From CAYOZN01 sp964408455 (lineage in GTDB: Bacteria > Planctomycetota > Phycisphaerae > UBA1845 > UTPLA1), in the NCBI GenBank assembly GCA_964408455.1, contig CAYOZN010000044.1, forward strand, positions 1 to 25,688: a stretch of 25,688 bases of DNA, read 5' to 3'. The position numbers and the translations under genes are program-made. This document shows, piece after piece, positions 16,117 through 23,102 of this stretch. Positions within the stretch are counted from its first letter, which is position 1, and each line of letters begins with the position of its first letter. The notes under the pieces were generated by a model that searched no databases, had not been told where the DNA came from, and was given only the letters and a program-made list of their open reading frames with translations.

Positions 16117-17469
16117 ATGCGCATCACCATCGTCGGCTCCGGCTACGTCGGCCTCGTCACCGGCACCTGTCTTGCCGACTGCGGCAATCACGTCTGCTGT
16201 CTCGACATCGACGACGCCAAGATCGCACAGCTCCGCGCCGGCAAATGCACCATCTACGAACCCGGCCTCGGCGAACTCATTGCCCAGAACGCCGCCGCCG
16301 GACGCCTCACCTTCACCACCGACGCCGCCCAGGCCGTGCGCCATGGAAAGGTGATCTTCCTCTGCGTCGGCACGCCCCCCAGGGCCGACGGCAGCGCCGA
16401 CCTTTCCGGCATCGAATCCGCCGCCCGCCGAATCGCCGAGTTGATGACCGAGGCAAAGATCGTCGCCATCAAGAGCACCGTCCCCGTCGGCACCGGCGAT
16501 CGCATCGAGGCCATGATGCGCAAGCTCACCAAGCACCCCGTCGACCTCGTCAGCAACCCCGAATTCCTCAAGGAAGGCGCCGCCATCGGCGACTTCCGCG
16601 ATCCCGATCGCGTCGTCATCGGCGCACAGAACGCCGACGCCGCCGACGCCGTGAAGCAGCTCTACGTGCCCTTCATGAAGCACCAGTCCCCGATCCACTG
16701 CATCAGCCGCCGCGCCGCCGAAATGTGCAAGTACGCCGCCAACAGCTATCTGGCCCTGCGCATCAGCTTCATCAACGAGATCGCCGCCATCTGCGAACGC
16801 GTCGGCGTCGACGTCGACGAAGTCAAGCTCGGCATGGCCTCCGACGCCCGCATCGGCGGCCACTTTCTTTATCCCGGCGTGGGCTACGGCGGCAGTTGCT
16901 TCCCCAAGGACGTGCAGGCCCTGGCCGCCGTGGCCGAGCATGCATCGCTCGATCCGCGTATTCTGCGAAGCGTCCACGCGACCAACGAGCATCAGAAGCG
17001 CGTGCTGCTCGCCCGCATCCGCGAGGAATTCGGCCAGGACATCAGCGGCTATCGCTTCGCCGTCTGGGGCGTCACCTTTAAAGCCCGCACCGATGACATC
17101 CGTGAGGCACCGGCCCTGACGATCATCGACGGCCTGCTCTCGGCCGGCGCCGAAGTGCGGGCCTACGATCCCCAGGGCCTGAACAACCTGCGTGGCGTTT
17201 TCGGCGATCGCATCGAATACGCCGCAAACGCCTACGACGGGCTGGCCGACTGCGATGCGCTTCTGGTGCTCACCGACTGGGATGAATTCAAGAGCCCCGA
17301 CTTCGACCGCATCCGCGAGGCCCTGAATCGCGCCGTCATCTTCGACGGCCGCAATCTCTACAAGGCCGCCTGGATGAAGAAGAGCCGCTTCACCTACTAC
17401 TCCATCGGCCGCCCCTGCATCCGCGCGACGGAATGTGTGCCCGACGCAGTTCCTGCAGGACTCGCATAG
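16117..17469 (+). CDS. ugd: UDP-glucose 6-dehydrogenase
   Basis: 450 residues. The enzyme oxidises UDP-glucose to UDP-glucuronate with two NAD+, supplying envelope and exopolysaccharide synthesis. The NAD-binding motif GSGYVG is at residues 7-12. Also visible are LCVGTP, KSTVPVGT, the SNPEFLKEG segment, the KYAANSYLALRISFINE central helix with catalytic Lys and Asn, and GGSCFPKD with catalytic Cys at ~261. The C-terminal domain (WGVTFKARTDDIREAPA, DGRNLYK) is complete, then a ~20-residue extension with two Cys follows the usual end. AGGAG 7 nt upstream fixes the ATG at 16117; the upstream frame from 16018 adds 33 residues without family similarity. It diverges from the zeta-like kinase across 166 bp. 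Confidence 0.96.
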   Translation: MRITIVGSGYVGLVTGTCLADCGNHVCCLDIDDAKIAQLRAGKCTIYEPGLGELIAQNAAAGRLTFTTDAAQAVRHGKVIFLCVGTPPRADGSADLSGIESAARRIAELMTEAKIVAIKSTVPVGTGDRIEAMMRKLTKHPVDLVSNPEFLKEGAAIGDFRDPDRVVIGAQNADAADAVKQLYVPFMKHQSPIHCISRRAAEMCKYAANSYLALRISFINEIAAICERVGVDVDEVKLGMASDARIGGHFLYPGVGYGGSCFPKDVQALAAVAEHASLDPRILRSVHATNEHQKRVLLARIREEFGQDISGYRFAVWGVTFKARTDDIREAPALTIIDGLLSAGAEVRAYDPQGLNNLRGVFGDRIEYAANAYDGLADCDALLVLTDWDEFKSPDFDRIREALNRAVIFDGRNLYKAAWMKKSRFTYYSIGRPCIRATECVPDAVPAGLA

Positions 17470-17576
17470 GAACGCGTCCATGCATCGGCCCAACGATTGA
17501 TTTCAAGTTTGCCAACACTCTGAAACCACCGCTAGACTCCCGGCAAACCAACGCAAGGAAGCGCGAGGTCCACTGT

Positions 17577-19073
17577 ATGCCGCACACCTACGAACAGTTC
17601 ATCCGATCCGTCCGGGAAATCGGCCAGCTCGAAAGCGCCGCCGCCCTGCTCGACTGGGATGCCGAAGTCAACATGCCGCCCAACGGCCTCTCCATCCGGG
17701 CCGAACAGCTCTCGCTCCTCTCCCGCCTTGTCCACGAGCGCCGCACCGATCCGCGCCTCGGCGACATGATCGCAAAGCTCGAAGGCCATGCGGAAGACGA
17801 GGTCCAGGCCACCAACCTTCGCGAGACCCGCCGCGCCTACGATCGCGCCGTCAAGATCCCGGCCGTCCTCGTCGAGCGCATCGCCCGCGTCACGACCGTT
17901 GCCAAGGATGCCTGGGCCCGCGCCCGGAAGAACAACGACTTCCCAGCCTTCGCCCCCCATCTCGCCGAGATCGTAGACCTCAAGCGACAGATCGCCGACG
18001 CCGTCGGCTACACGTCCGAACGCTACGACGCCCTGCTCGACGAGTTCGAACCCGGCATGACCTCGGCCGAAGTCAGCCGCCTCTTCGCCGAACTGCGCAC
18101 GCCGCTGGCGCAGTTCGTGCAACTACTGGCCGCCGCCCCCCACCAGCCCGATTCGAGCATTCTCTCGCGTCGCTATCCAGTAGAGATGCAGAAACTCTGG
18201 TCCCGGCAGGCCGCCGAACGCATCGGCTTCAGCTTTGATAGCGGGCGCATCGACACCTCGACGCACCCGTTCTGCTCCGGCACCGGCCCGGGCGATGTCC
18301 GCCTTACCACCCGCTACTACGAAGACTACTTCCCCGCCGCCGTCTTTGGCACCCTTCACGAGGCCGGCCACGGCATGTACGAACAGGGATTGCCCACCGA
18401 GCACGTCTTCACGCCACGCGGTCAGGCCGCCAGCCTCGGCATCCACGAATCCCAGTCCCGCCTGTGGGAGAACTTCGTCGGTCGCAGCCTGCCCTACTGG
18501 CGCCGCTTCTATCCCCAGTGCCGTGTCGCCTTCGCCGAGGCCCTTGGCGACGTCAGCCTCGATCAGTTCTACGCCGCCATCAATGCCGTCCGCCCGTCAC
18601 TCATCCGCGTCGAGGCCGACGAAGTCACCTACAACCTGCACATCATCGTCCGCTTCGAGCTCGAGCGCGATCTGATCGACGGCCGGGTCGCGATCGACGA
18701 CGTACCCCAGGCCTGGAATGCGAAGATGAAGGACCTGCTCGGCGTCGAGCCGTCCTCCGACGCCGAAGGCTGCCTCCAGGACATCCACTGGTCGATGGGC
18801 GCCATCGGCTATTTTCCCACCTATGCCCTCGGCAATCTCTACGCCGCCCAGTTTCACGAGGCCATCCGCCGGACAATGCCCGATTTCGATGCCCAGATCG
18901 AAAACGGCGAATTTTCCAGCCTGCTCGGCTGGCTCCGGAAGAACATTCACGCCCATGGCCAGCGATATCGCCCGGCCGAACTCGTGCAGCATGCCACCGG
19001 GGCGCCGCCCTCGGTGCAGCCCTTCATTCGCTACATCCAGCAAAAATTCCGGCCCATCTACGGCCTGACGTGA
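17577..19073 (+). CDS. M32 metallocarboxypeptidase (carboxypeptidase Taq family)
   Basis: 498 residues, the normal length for M32 enzymes (~500). These cytosolic zinc carboxypeptidases remove C-terminal residues from peptides. The zinc site HEAGH is at 261-265, with the third ligand Glu in HESQSRLWEN (~290-298). Other family motifs are present: GRIDTSTHPF, TTRYYEDYF, EVTYNLHIIVRFELE, and DIHWSMGAIGYFPTYALGN. The ATG at 17577 is preceded by GAGGT at 7 nt; the earlier in-frame start at 17433 would run back into ugd. The gap from ugd is only 107 bp, so co-transcription is possible though the functions are unrelated. A palindrome just after the stop may terminate it. Confidence 0.95.
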   Translation: MPHTYEQFIRSVREIGQLESAAALLDWDAEVNMPPNGLSIRAEQLSLLSRLVHERRTDPRLGDMIAKLEGHAEDEVQATNLRETRRAYDRAVKIPAVLVERIARVTTVAKDAWARARKNNDFPAFAPHLAEIVDLKRQIADAVGYTSERYDALLDEFEPGMTSAEVSRLFAELRTPLAQFVQLLAAAPHQPDSSILSRRYPVEMQKLWSRQAAERIGFSFDSGRIDTSTHPFCSGTGPGDVRLTTRYYEDYFPAAVFGTLHEAGHGMYEQGLPTEHVFTPRGQAASLGIHESQSRLWENFVGRSLPYWRRFYPQCRVAFAEALGDVSLDQFYAAINAVRPSLIRVEADEVTYNLHIIVRFELERDLIDGRVAIDDVPQAWNAKMKDLLGVEPSSDAEGCLQDIHWSMGAIGYFPTYALGNLYAAQFHEAIRRTMPDFDAQIENGEFSSLLGWLRKNIHAHGQRYRPAELVQHATGAPPSVQPFIRYIQQKFRPIYGLT

Positions 19074-19090
19074 TGGCCGCGAAAACAACC

Positions 19091-19109
19091 GACTCACCCG
19101 GGGTGAGTC
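19091..19109 (+). terminator. Possible terminator hairpin after the carboxypeptidase
   Basis: GACTCACC-CGG-GGTGAGTC is a perfect 8-bp stem (9 if the middle closes), 18 bp after the stop codon. It is followed by CTGCTTTTGCTC, only a weak T-tract. Confidence 0.4.
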
Positions 19110-19177
19110 CTGCTTTTGCTCTGATCTTGCTCGTCATCCTTTTCCCGAATCTTAGAACCATCCCAATGCCAGTGTGG

Positions 19178-19196
19178 CACCGGCTGATAGCCGGTG
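19178..19196. repeat. Perfect 8-bp palindrome, possible dispersed repeat
   Basis: CACCGGCT-GAT-AGCCGGTG, preceded by AGTGTGG, lies midway between the carboxypeptidase and nfo. No T-tract follows on either strand, so a REP-like element or a leader structure is as likely as a terminator. Confidence 0.5.
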
Positions 19197-19287
19197 AAGC
19201 AAAGGAATTTGCGATAGACTCTTACTCTCAACTTCCTGGTCGTGAGCGCCAATCGGAGCGCTGACCACGAGCCGTAAGTCCAGGATA

Positions 19288-20214
19288 ATGAGTAGAACCA
19301 TGATCAAGAACGCGAGCAGAACAAAACCTCGCACCAGTAAGGCCCCGGCCGCGCCCGTCCAGCGCTTCGGCGCCCACATGTCTATTGCCGGCGGTCTCCA
19401 CAACGCCTTTGCCGAGGGTCTCCGCGTCGGCTGCGATTGCCTTCAGATCTTTGTCAAAAACCAGCGGCAATGGGCGGCCAAACCCCTCACCGCTGAACAG
19501 GTGCGGCTCTACCGCGAGGCGCAGAAGGCCACCGGTTTGACACCGGTCGTCGCCCATGCGACTTACCTGATCAATCTCGCGTCACCCGACGACGTCATCC
19601 GCCACAAGAGCGTCGCAGCCCTCACCGATGAGCTGGTGCGCTGCGAGGCCCTCGGCGTGATCGGTCTCGTGGTCCATCCGGGCGCACACCTCGGCGCCGG
19701 CGTCGACGCCGGCCTCGCCATCATCAGCCGCTCCCTCGACGAAGTGCACGCCGCCACGCCGGGCTTCGCGGCACAGGTTCTGCTCGAATCGACCGCCGGC
19801 CAGGGCTCGGCCCTCGGCCACGAATTCGCCCATCTCGAACGCATCATCGCCGCCACGCGCGACCCGCAGCGGCTGGGCGTCTGCCTCGACACGTGCCACC
19901 TCTTCGCCGCCGGCTTCGACTTTCGCAAACCCGCCATTTGCGACGCAATGATCGACGAGCTCTCGCGCCGCGTCGGCCTCGATCGCGTCAGGTGCATCCA
20001 CGTCAACGACTCCAAGACTGCCTGCAACAGCCGCGTCGACCGCCACGAACACATCGGCAAGGGCAGGATCGGCCGCGCCGGCTTCGCAAATATCCTCAAC
20101 GACCGCCGCCTCGCGCACGTCCCCCGCATCCTCGAAACGCCCAAGGGCAAGGACGGTCGCGGCGTCGACCTCGACGCCCGCAACCTCGCGGTCCTGCGCC
20201 GCCTCGTAACTTAA
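19288..20214 (+). CDS. nfo: Endonuclease IV (AP endonuclease)
   Basis: 308 residues. The enzyme cuts the DNA backbone 5' of abasic sites and removes 3' blocking groups in base excision repair. Landmarks are FGAHMSIAGG (27-36) and QIFVKNQRQW (53-62). All nine zinc ligands of the E. coli enzyme can be matched: His90 (VVAHATY), His130 (VVHPG), Glu167 (LLESTAGQG), Asp201 and His204 (CLDTCH), His238 (IHVNDSK), Asp251 and His253 (DRHEHIGKG), Glu283 (LETPKG). The basic N-terminal ~25 residues are an extension over E. coli Nfo. The ATG at 19288 has AGGA only 2 nt away, so the start is not certain; ATG 19300 would shorten it by four residues. Confidence 0.95.
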   Translation: MSRTMIKNASRTKPRTSKAPAAPVQRFGAHMSIAGGLHNAFAEGLRVGCDCLQIFVKNQRQWAAKPLTAEQVRLYREAQKATGLTPVVAHATYLINLASPDDVIRHKSVAALTDELVRCEALGVIGLVVHPGAHLGAGVDAGLAIISRSLDEVHAATPGFAAQVLLESTAGQGSALGHEFAHLERIIAATRDPQRLGVCLDTCHLFAAGFDFRKPAICDAMIDELSRRVGLDRVRCIHVNDSKTACNSRVDRHEHIGKGRIGRAGFANILNDRRLAHVPRILETPKGKDGRGVDLDARNLAVLRRLVT

Positions 20215-20340
20215 GCCCGCCGCCCATTCTCACGGAACGGGGACCTATTCTATTGGTTAGAAAAATCGGCGGACGAAGCCCCCAAGCCTAACGCGCGCTT
20301 TGTCGGTTTGATTCACTTGCGACCCCGAATCACCCGGCAG

Positions 20341-20366
20341 TGTGACGGGCTGTGACGGGCTGTGAC
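20341..20366. repeat. Tandem 10-bp repeat TGTGACGGGC (2.6 copies)
   Basis: TGTGACGGGC occurs twice head to tail and then TGTGAC once more. The 10-bp period is one helical turn. It lies in the 224 bp between the nfo stop and the DUF309 stop. Confidence 0.75.
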
Positions 20367-20401
20367 ACTTGGACGACCCGTCATTTCTCAAATTTTTTTT
20401 T
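20353..20401 (+). terminator. Possible terminator: TGACGGG stem with downstream T9
   Basis: TGACGGG (20353-20359) can pair with CCCGTCA (20377-20383) over a 17-nt loop. T9 begins at 20393, nine bases beyond the stem. The loop and spacing are larger than in textbook intrinsic terminators. If real it ends the nfo transcript about 140-190 bp after its stop. Confidence 0.3.
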
Positions 20402-20438
20402 CCCGCCGCCGAGTTCCGCCGGTCGAGTGACGATGCCT

Positions 20439-21017
20439 TCACCCCCGCTGCTGTACCGCTTTCAGAAAAAGGTAGGGATAGGCATCAACCTGGTGTTTCA
20501 TCCCGGAACCATCCGCCGTGCAACGCTCGAAATAGGCCTCGACCGCCCCCATCCAGTGTCGCAGGCCCAGTCCCATGAACTCGTCCTGCCCCGCCTTGAC
20601 GAGTGCCGTCTCAAGATGCCCGCGGCTCGTCTCACGCAGCCTCCCCACCCCCTGCTCGCTCGCCTGGAAGAGTTGCAGGTGCGCCGCCCCCACCTGAATA
20701 ATCCCCTGGAGAAAATGCCGCTGCGCCGATCCTTCCGGCGTTGTCTTCCACAGCCCCTCCCACGCCTCGTGCGCCTCCCACCAATACCCGTGGTTGTACA
20801 GATCGCACCCGTACAGATAGTCCGGACTGTTGAACCATGCCTCCGGCGGGTAAAACGTCACCACCGGCTCCGGATCGTCCGGCCCTCGGTAGCTGTGACC
20901 GCGCGGGCTGGCCGTCGGGTGCGGATGTCGCCCCGGCACAAAGCGATACGGAGGAAACGGAAAATCGGTATAGCGCTGCGCCGCGATGTTCAGCGAATTG
21001 ACGTGTACGCCGTCCAA
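20439..21017 (-). CDS. DUF309 family protein
   Basis: 192 residues from a TTG start at 21017, chosen because GGAGG (21026-21030) lies 8 nt upstream. The frame opens five codons earlier at another TTG without a ribosome site. The DUF309 core is clear: DLYNHGYWWEAHEAWEGLW at ~70-90, then a helical segment (HFLQGIIQVGAAHLQL) and further helices. The H-E-x-W-E-x-x-W signature of the family is intact. DUF309 proteins are small all-helical proteins found across bacteria, archaea and plastids; no reaction has been established to my knowledge. The N-terminal ~60 residues, rich in Pro, His and aromatics (FPFPPYRFVPGRHPHP), are an extension. Divergent from lpxI with 33 bp between the starts. Confidence 0.88.
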   Translation of the reverse strand: MDGVHVNSLNIAAQRYTDFPFPPYRFVPGRHPHPTASPRGHSYRGPDDPEPVVTFYPPEAWFNSPDYLYGCDLYNHGYWWEAHEAWEGLWKTTPEGSAQRHFLQGIIQVGAAHLQLFQASEQGVGRLRETSRGHLETALVKAGQDEFMGLGLRHWMGAVEAYFERCTADGSGMKHQVDAYPYLFLKAVQQRG

Positions 21018-21025
21018 CGACGATG

Positions 21026-21030
21026 CCTCC
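21026..21030 (-). promoter_or_regulatory. Ribosome binding site selecting a TTG start for DUF309
   Basis: GGAGG on the minus strand, 8 nt before TTG 21017. It lies immediately after the alternative TTG at 21032 and therefore favours the shorter protein. Confidence 0.55.
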
Positions 21031-21050
21031 AACGGATGCCAGCCTGACGC

Positions 21051-21920
21051 ATGTTACCTGAGCAGCCCACTCTCGGCGTGATCGCCGGCGAAGGCGAATT
21101 TCCGTGCCTCGTCGTGGCCGGTGCGCGCAGCGCCGGAATGCGCATCGTCGTCGTGGGTCTCCGCGGCAGCCACGATCCATCGCTGCGCGACGCGGCCGAC
21201 GCCTACTACCAGTCGGGCCTCCTTCGACTTGGCCGCTGGATTCGGCTCTTCCGCCGCGAACATGCCCACCGCGTCATCATGGCCGGCCGCGTCCGAAAGG
21301 CGCAGATGCTCGAACTGCCCCGCTGGCGACAGTGGTTGGCGTACCTGCCCGACTGGACTAGCATCCGCGTGTGGTTCTCCGTGCCCGACCGGCGAAACGA
21401 CACGCTGCTTACGGCCGTCGCCGATGCCATGGCGCAAAAAGGAATCCAGTTGATCGACAGCACCACCTACTGTCCCGATGCCATGGCCGCCGAAGGACTG
21501 CTGTGCGGCCGTCCCCTTTCTCCGGATCAACAGGCCGATGCCGACCTGGGCTGGCACCTCGCCCGCGAGATGGGTCGCCTCGACGTCGGCCAGTCCGTCG
21601 CCATCAAGGATAAAGACGTCGTCGCCGTCGAGGCGATTGAGGGCACCGATGCCATGATTCAGCGCGCCGGCGCCCTCTGCAAGGGCGGCGGCTGGGTCCT
21701 CGTCAAAGTCGCCAAACCCCGGCAGGACATGCGCTTCGATGTGCCCACCGTCGGGCCTGACACCATCGAAATGCTGGCGAAACACCGCGGTAAGGTGTTG
21801 GTGATCGAGTCCGGAAAGACGCTCATCGTAAATCGGGAGCGCACACTGAACCTCGCCCGCCAGCACGAGATTACAATTATCGGTCGGCAGGCGCCGGTGA
21901 GCAGGGCCGAATCATCGTGA
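21051..21920 (+). CDS. lpxI: UDP-2,3-diacylglucosamine pyrophosphatase LpxI
   Basis: 289 residues. LpxI hydrolyses UDP-2,3-diacylglucosamine to lipid X and UMP in lipid A synthesis, replacing LpxH in many bacteria. The family pattern is complete: LGVIAGEGEFP at 8-18, VIMAGRVRKAQML, RNDTLLTAVADAMAQKGI (~115-132), a C-terminal domain with AIEGTDAMIQRAG (~195-207) and VKVAKPRQDMRFDVPTVG (~218-235). The Asp in QDMRFD (~226) corresponds, as I recall, to the essential Asp225 of the Caulobacter enzyme. Length is close to the usual ~270-290. No strong Shine-Dalgarno precedes ATG 21051. The start is 33 bp from the divergent DUF309 start, leaving little room for two separate promoters. Confidence 0.94.
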   Translation: MLPEQPTLGVIAGEGEFPCLVVAGARSAGMRIVVVGLRGSHDPSLRDAADAYYQSGLLRLGRWIRLFRREHAHRVIMAGRVRKAQMLELPRWRQWLAYLPDWTSIRVWFSVPDRRNDTLLTAVADAMAQKGIQLIDSTTYCPDAMAAEGLLCGRPLSPDQQADADLGWHLAREMGRLDVGQSVAIKDKDVVAVEAIEGTDAMIQRAGALCKGGGWVLVKVAKPRQDMRFDVPTVGPDTIEMLAKHRGKVLVIESGKTLIVNRERTLNLARQHEITIIGRQAPVSRAESS

Positions 21921-21987
21921 GCGTTGCCGGCCGTATGCAATGCACGTCAAGGGACGCCGCATTCGCTTTGAATCAATGCTGTCGGCC

Positions 21988-22016
21988 GCGGCGGGAAAGC
22001 AGATGCGACCCGCCGC
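21988..22016. other. GC-rich inverted repeat after lpxI
   Basis: GCGGCGGG (21988-21995) pairs with CCCGCCGC (22009-22016) over a 13-nt loop, in the 196-bp gap between lpxI and the epimerase. There is no T-tract. It may slow RNA polymerase or fold in the epimerase leader. Confidence 0.35.
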
Positions 22017-22116
22017 CGGGGCCGGTTTAAGCAGAACTCGGCGCGGCATCAGCCGACATGTGTGATGGGTGCCGCCGCGTCACTGGACGAGCCGCATCAA
22101 GAGGAGCAGGTTCGGC

Positions 22117-23052
22117 ATGGATTTTCTGGTCACCGGCGGCGCCGGTTTTATCGGTTCTCATCTGGTCGAAGCCCTGCTGGCGCGCGGCGCCAGCGTTCGC
22201 GTCGTAGACAGTTTCGTCACCGGCAGGCGGGCCAACCTCGCTCCCTTTGAGGGGAAGATCGAGCTCATCGAGGGAAGCCTGGCCGACCCCGCCGTCTGCC
22301 GCCGCGCCGTCGATGGCGTGCGCGTGGTCCTGCACGAGGCCGCGATTCCGTCGGTGCCCAAGTCCATTGCCGACCCGGTTGAGACCCACCGTGCCAACGT
22401 CGATGGCACCTTTCAACTCCTGCTTGCCGCCCGCGATGCCGGCGTGCGCCGCGTCGTGTACGCCGCCAGCAGCTCGGCCTACGGCGAATTGGCTGGCGTT
22501 CCCAAGGTCGAGACCATGGCATCCAGCCCGCTCAGCCCCTACGCCGCCCAGAAGCTCGCCGGCGAGAACTACTGCCGCGTCTTCTCCGCCTGCTATGGAC
22601 TTCAAACCATCTCCATGCGCTATTTCAACGTGTTCGGCCCACGGCAGGACCCCAAGAGCCAGTATGCCGCCGCCATTCCTGCCTTCATCACCGCCATCCT
22701 GCGCGGCGAACCGCCGACCATCTACGGCGATGGCGAGCAGACGCGCGACTTCACCTACATCGACAACATCGCCGCCGCCAACTTGATCGCCGCCCAGGCC
22801 GAAACCACCGCCGGCGAAGTGATCAACGTCGCCTGCGGCGCCCGCCAGACGCTCAACGAAGTTATCGCGCAAATCAATGCACATTTGAAGACGAACATCA
22901 AGCCAAGATACGTGGACGCCCGCCCCGGCGACATCCGGCACTCCTACGCCGACGTCGAGCTGGCCCGCCGCGTCATCGGTTTTCGGCCGACGGTCCCCTT
23001 CGAGGAGGGCCTCCGGCGAACCATCGACTGGTATCGCAAAAACCCCATGTAA
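22117..23052 (+). CDS. NAD-dependent UDP-hexose 4-epimerase-type SDR
   Basis: 311 residues. An extended short-chain dehydrogenase with TGGAGFIGS at 6-14 for NAD binding, SSSAYG (118-123) and catalytic Tyr142-x3-Lys146 (YAAQK). The segment RYFNVFGPRQDPKSQYAAAIPAFI, read in two parts around GPRQDP, resembles epimerases of the WbpP/Gne group that act on UDP-GlcNAc or UDP-GalNAc. UDP-glucose or UDP-glucuronate remain possible. The product would feed envelope polysaccharide, in line with ugd and lpxI nearby. ATG 22117 follows GAGGAG at 10 nt; the in-frame ATG 48 bases earlier adds a tail before the Rossmann start and is rejected. Only 50 bp separate it from the phosphorylase, so the two may be co-transcribed. 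Confidence 0.93.
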   Translation: MDFLVTGGAGFIGSHLVEALLARGASVRVVDSFVTGRRANLAPFEGKIELIEGSLADPAVCRRAVDGVRVVLHEAAIPSVPKSIADPVETHRANVDGTFQLLLAARDAGVRRVVYAASSSAYGELAGVPKVETMASSPLSPYAAQKLAGENYCRVFSACYGLQTISMRYFNVFGPRQDPKSQYAAAIPAFITAILRGEPPTIYGDGEQTRDFTYIDNIAAANLIAAQAETTAGEVINVACGARQTLNEVIAQINAHLKTNIKPRYVDARPGDIRHSYADVELARRVIGFRPTVPFEEGLRRTIDWYRKNPM

Positions 23053-23102
23053 ACCCGCCCGCGTGCCACAACCGCGGCCCTATAAACAACAGGCATTCCC
23101 AC

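Noticed and set aside
16084..17493. 469-residue open frame opposite ugd
   Set aside because: Same GC-bias effect; the plus-strand ugd has every catalytic motif.
20257..20442. 61-residue minus-strand frame in the nfo-DUF309 gap
   Set aside because: No ribosome site, no hydrophobic core, and it covers the tandem repeat and poly-T tract; most likely chance.
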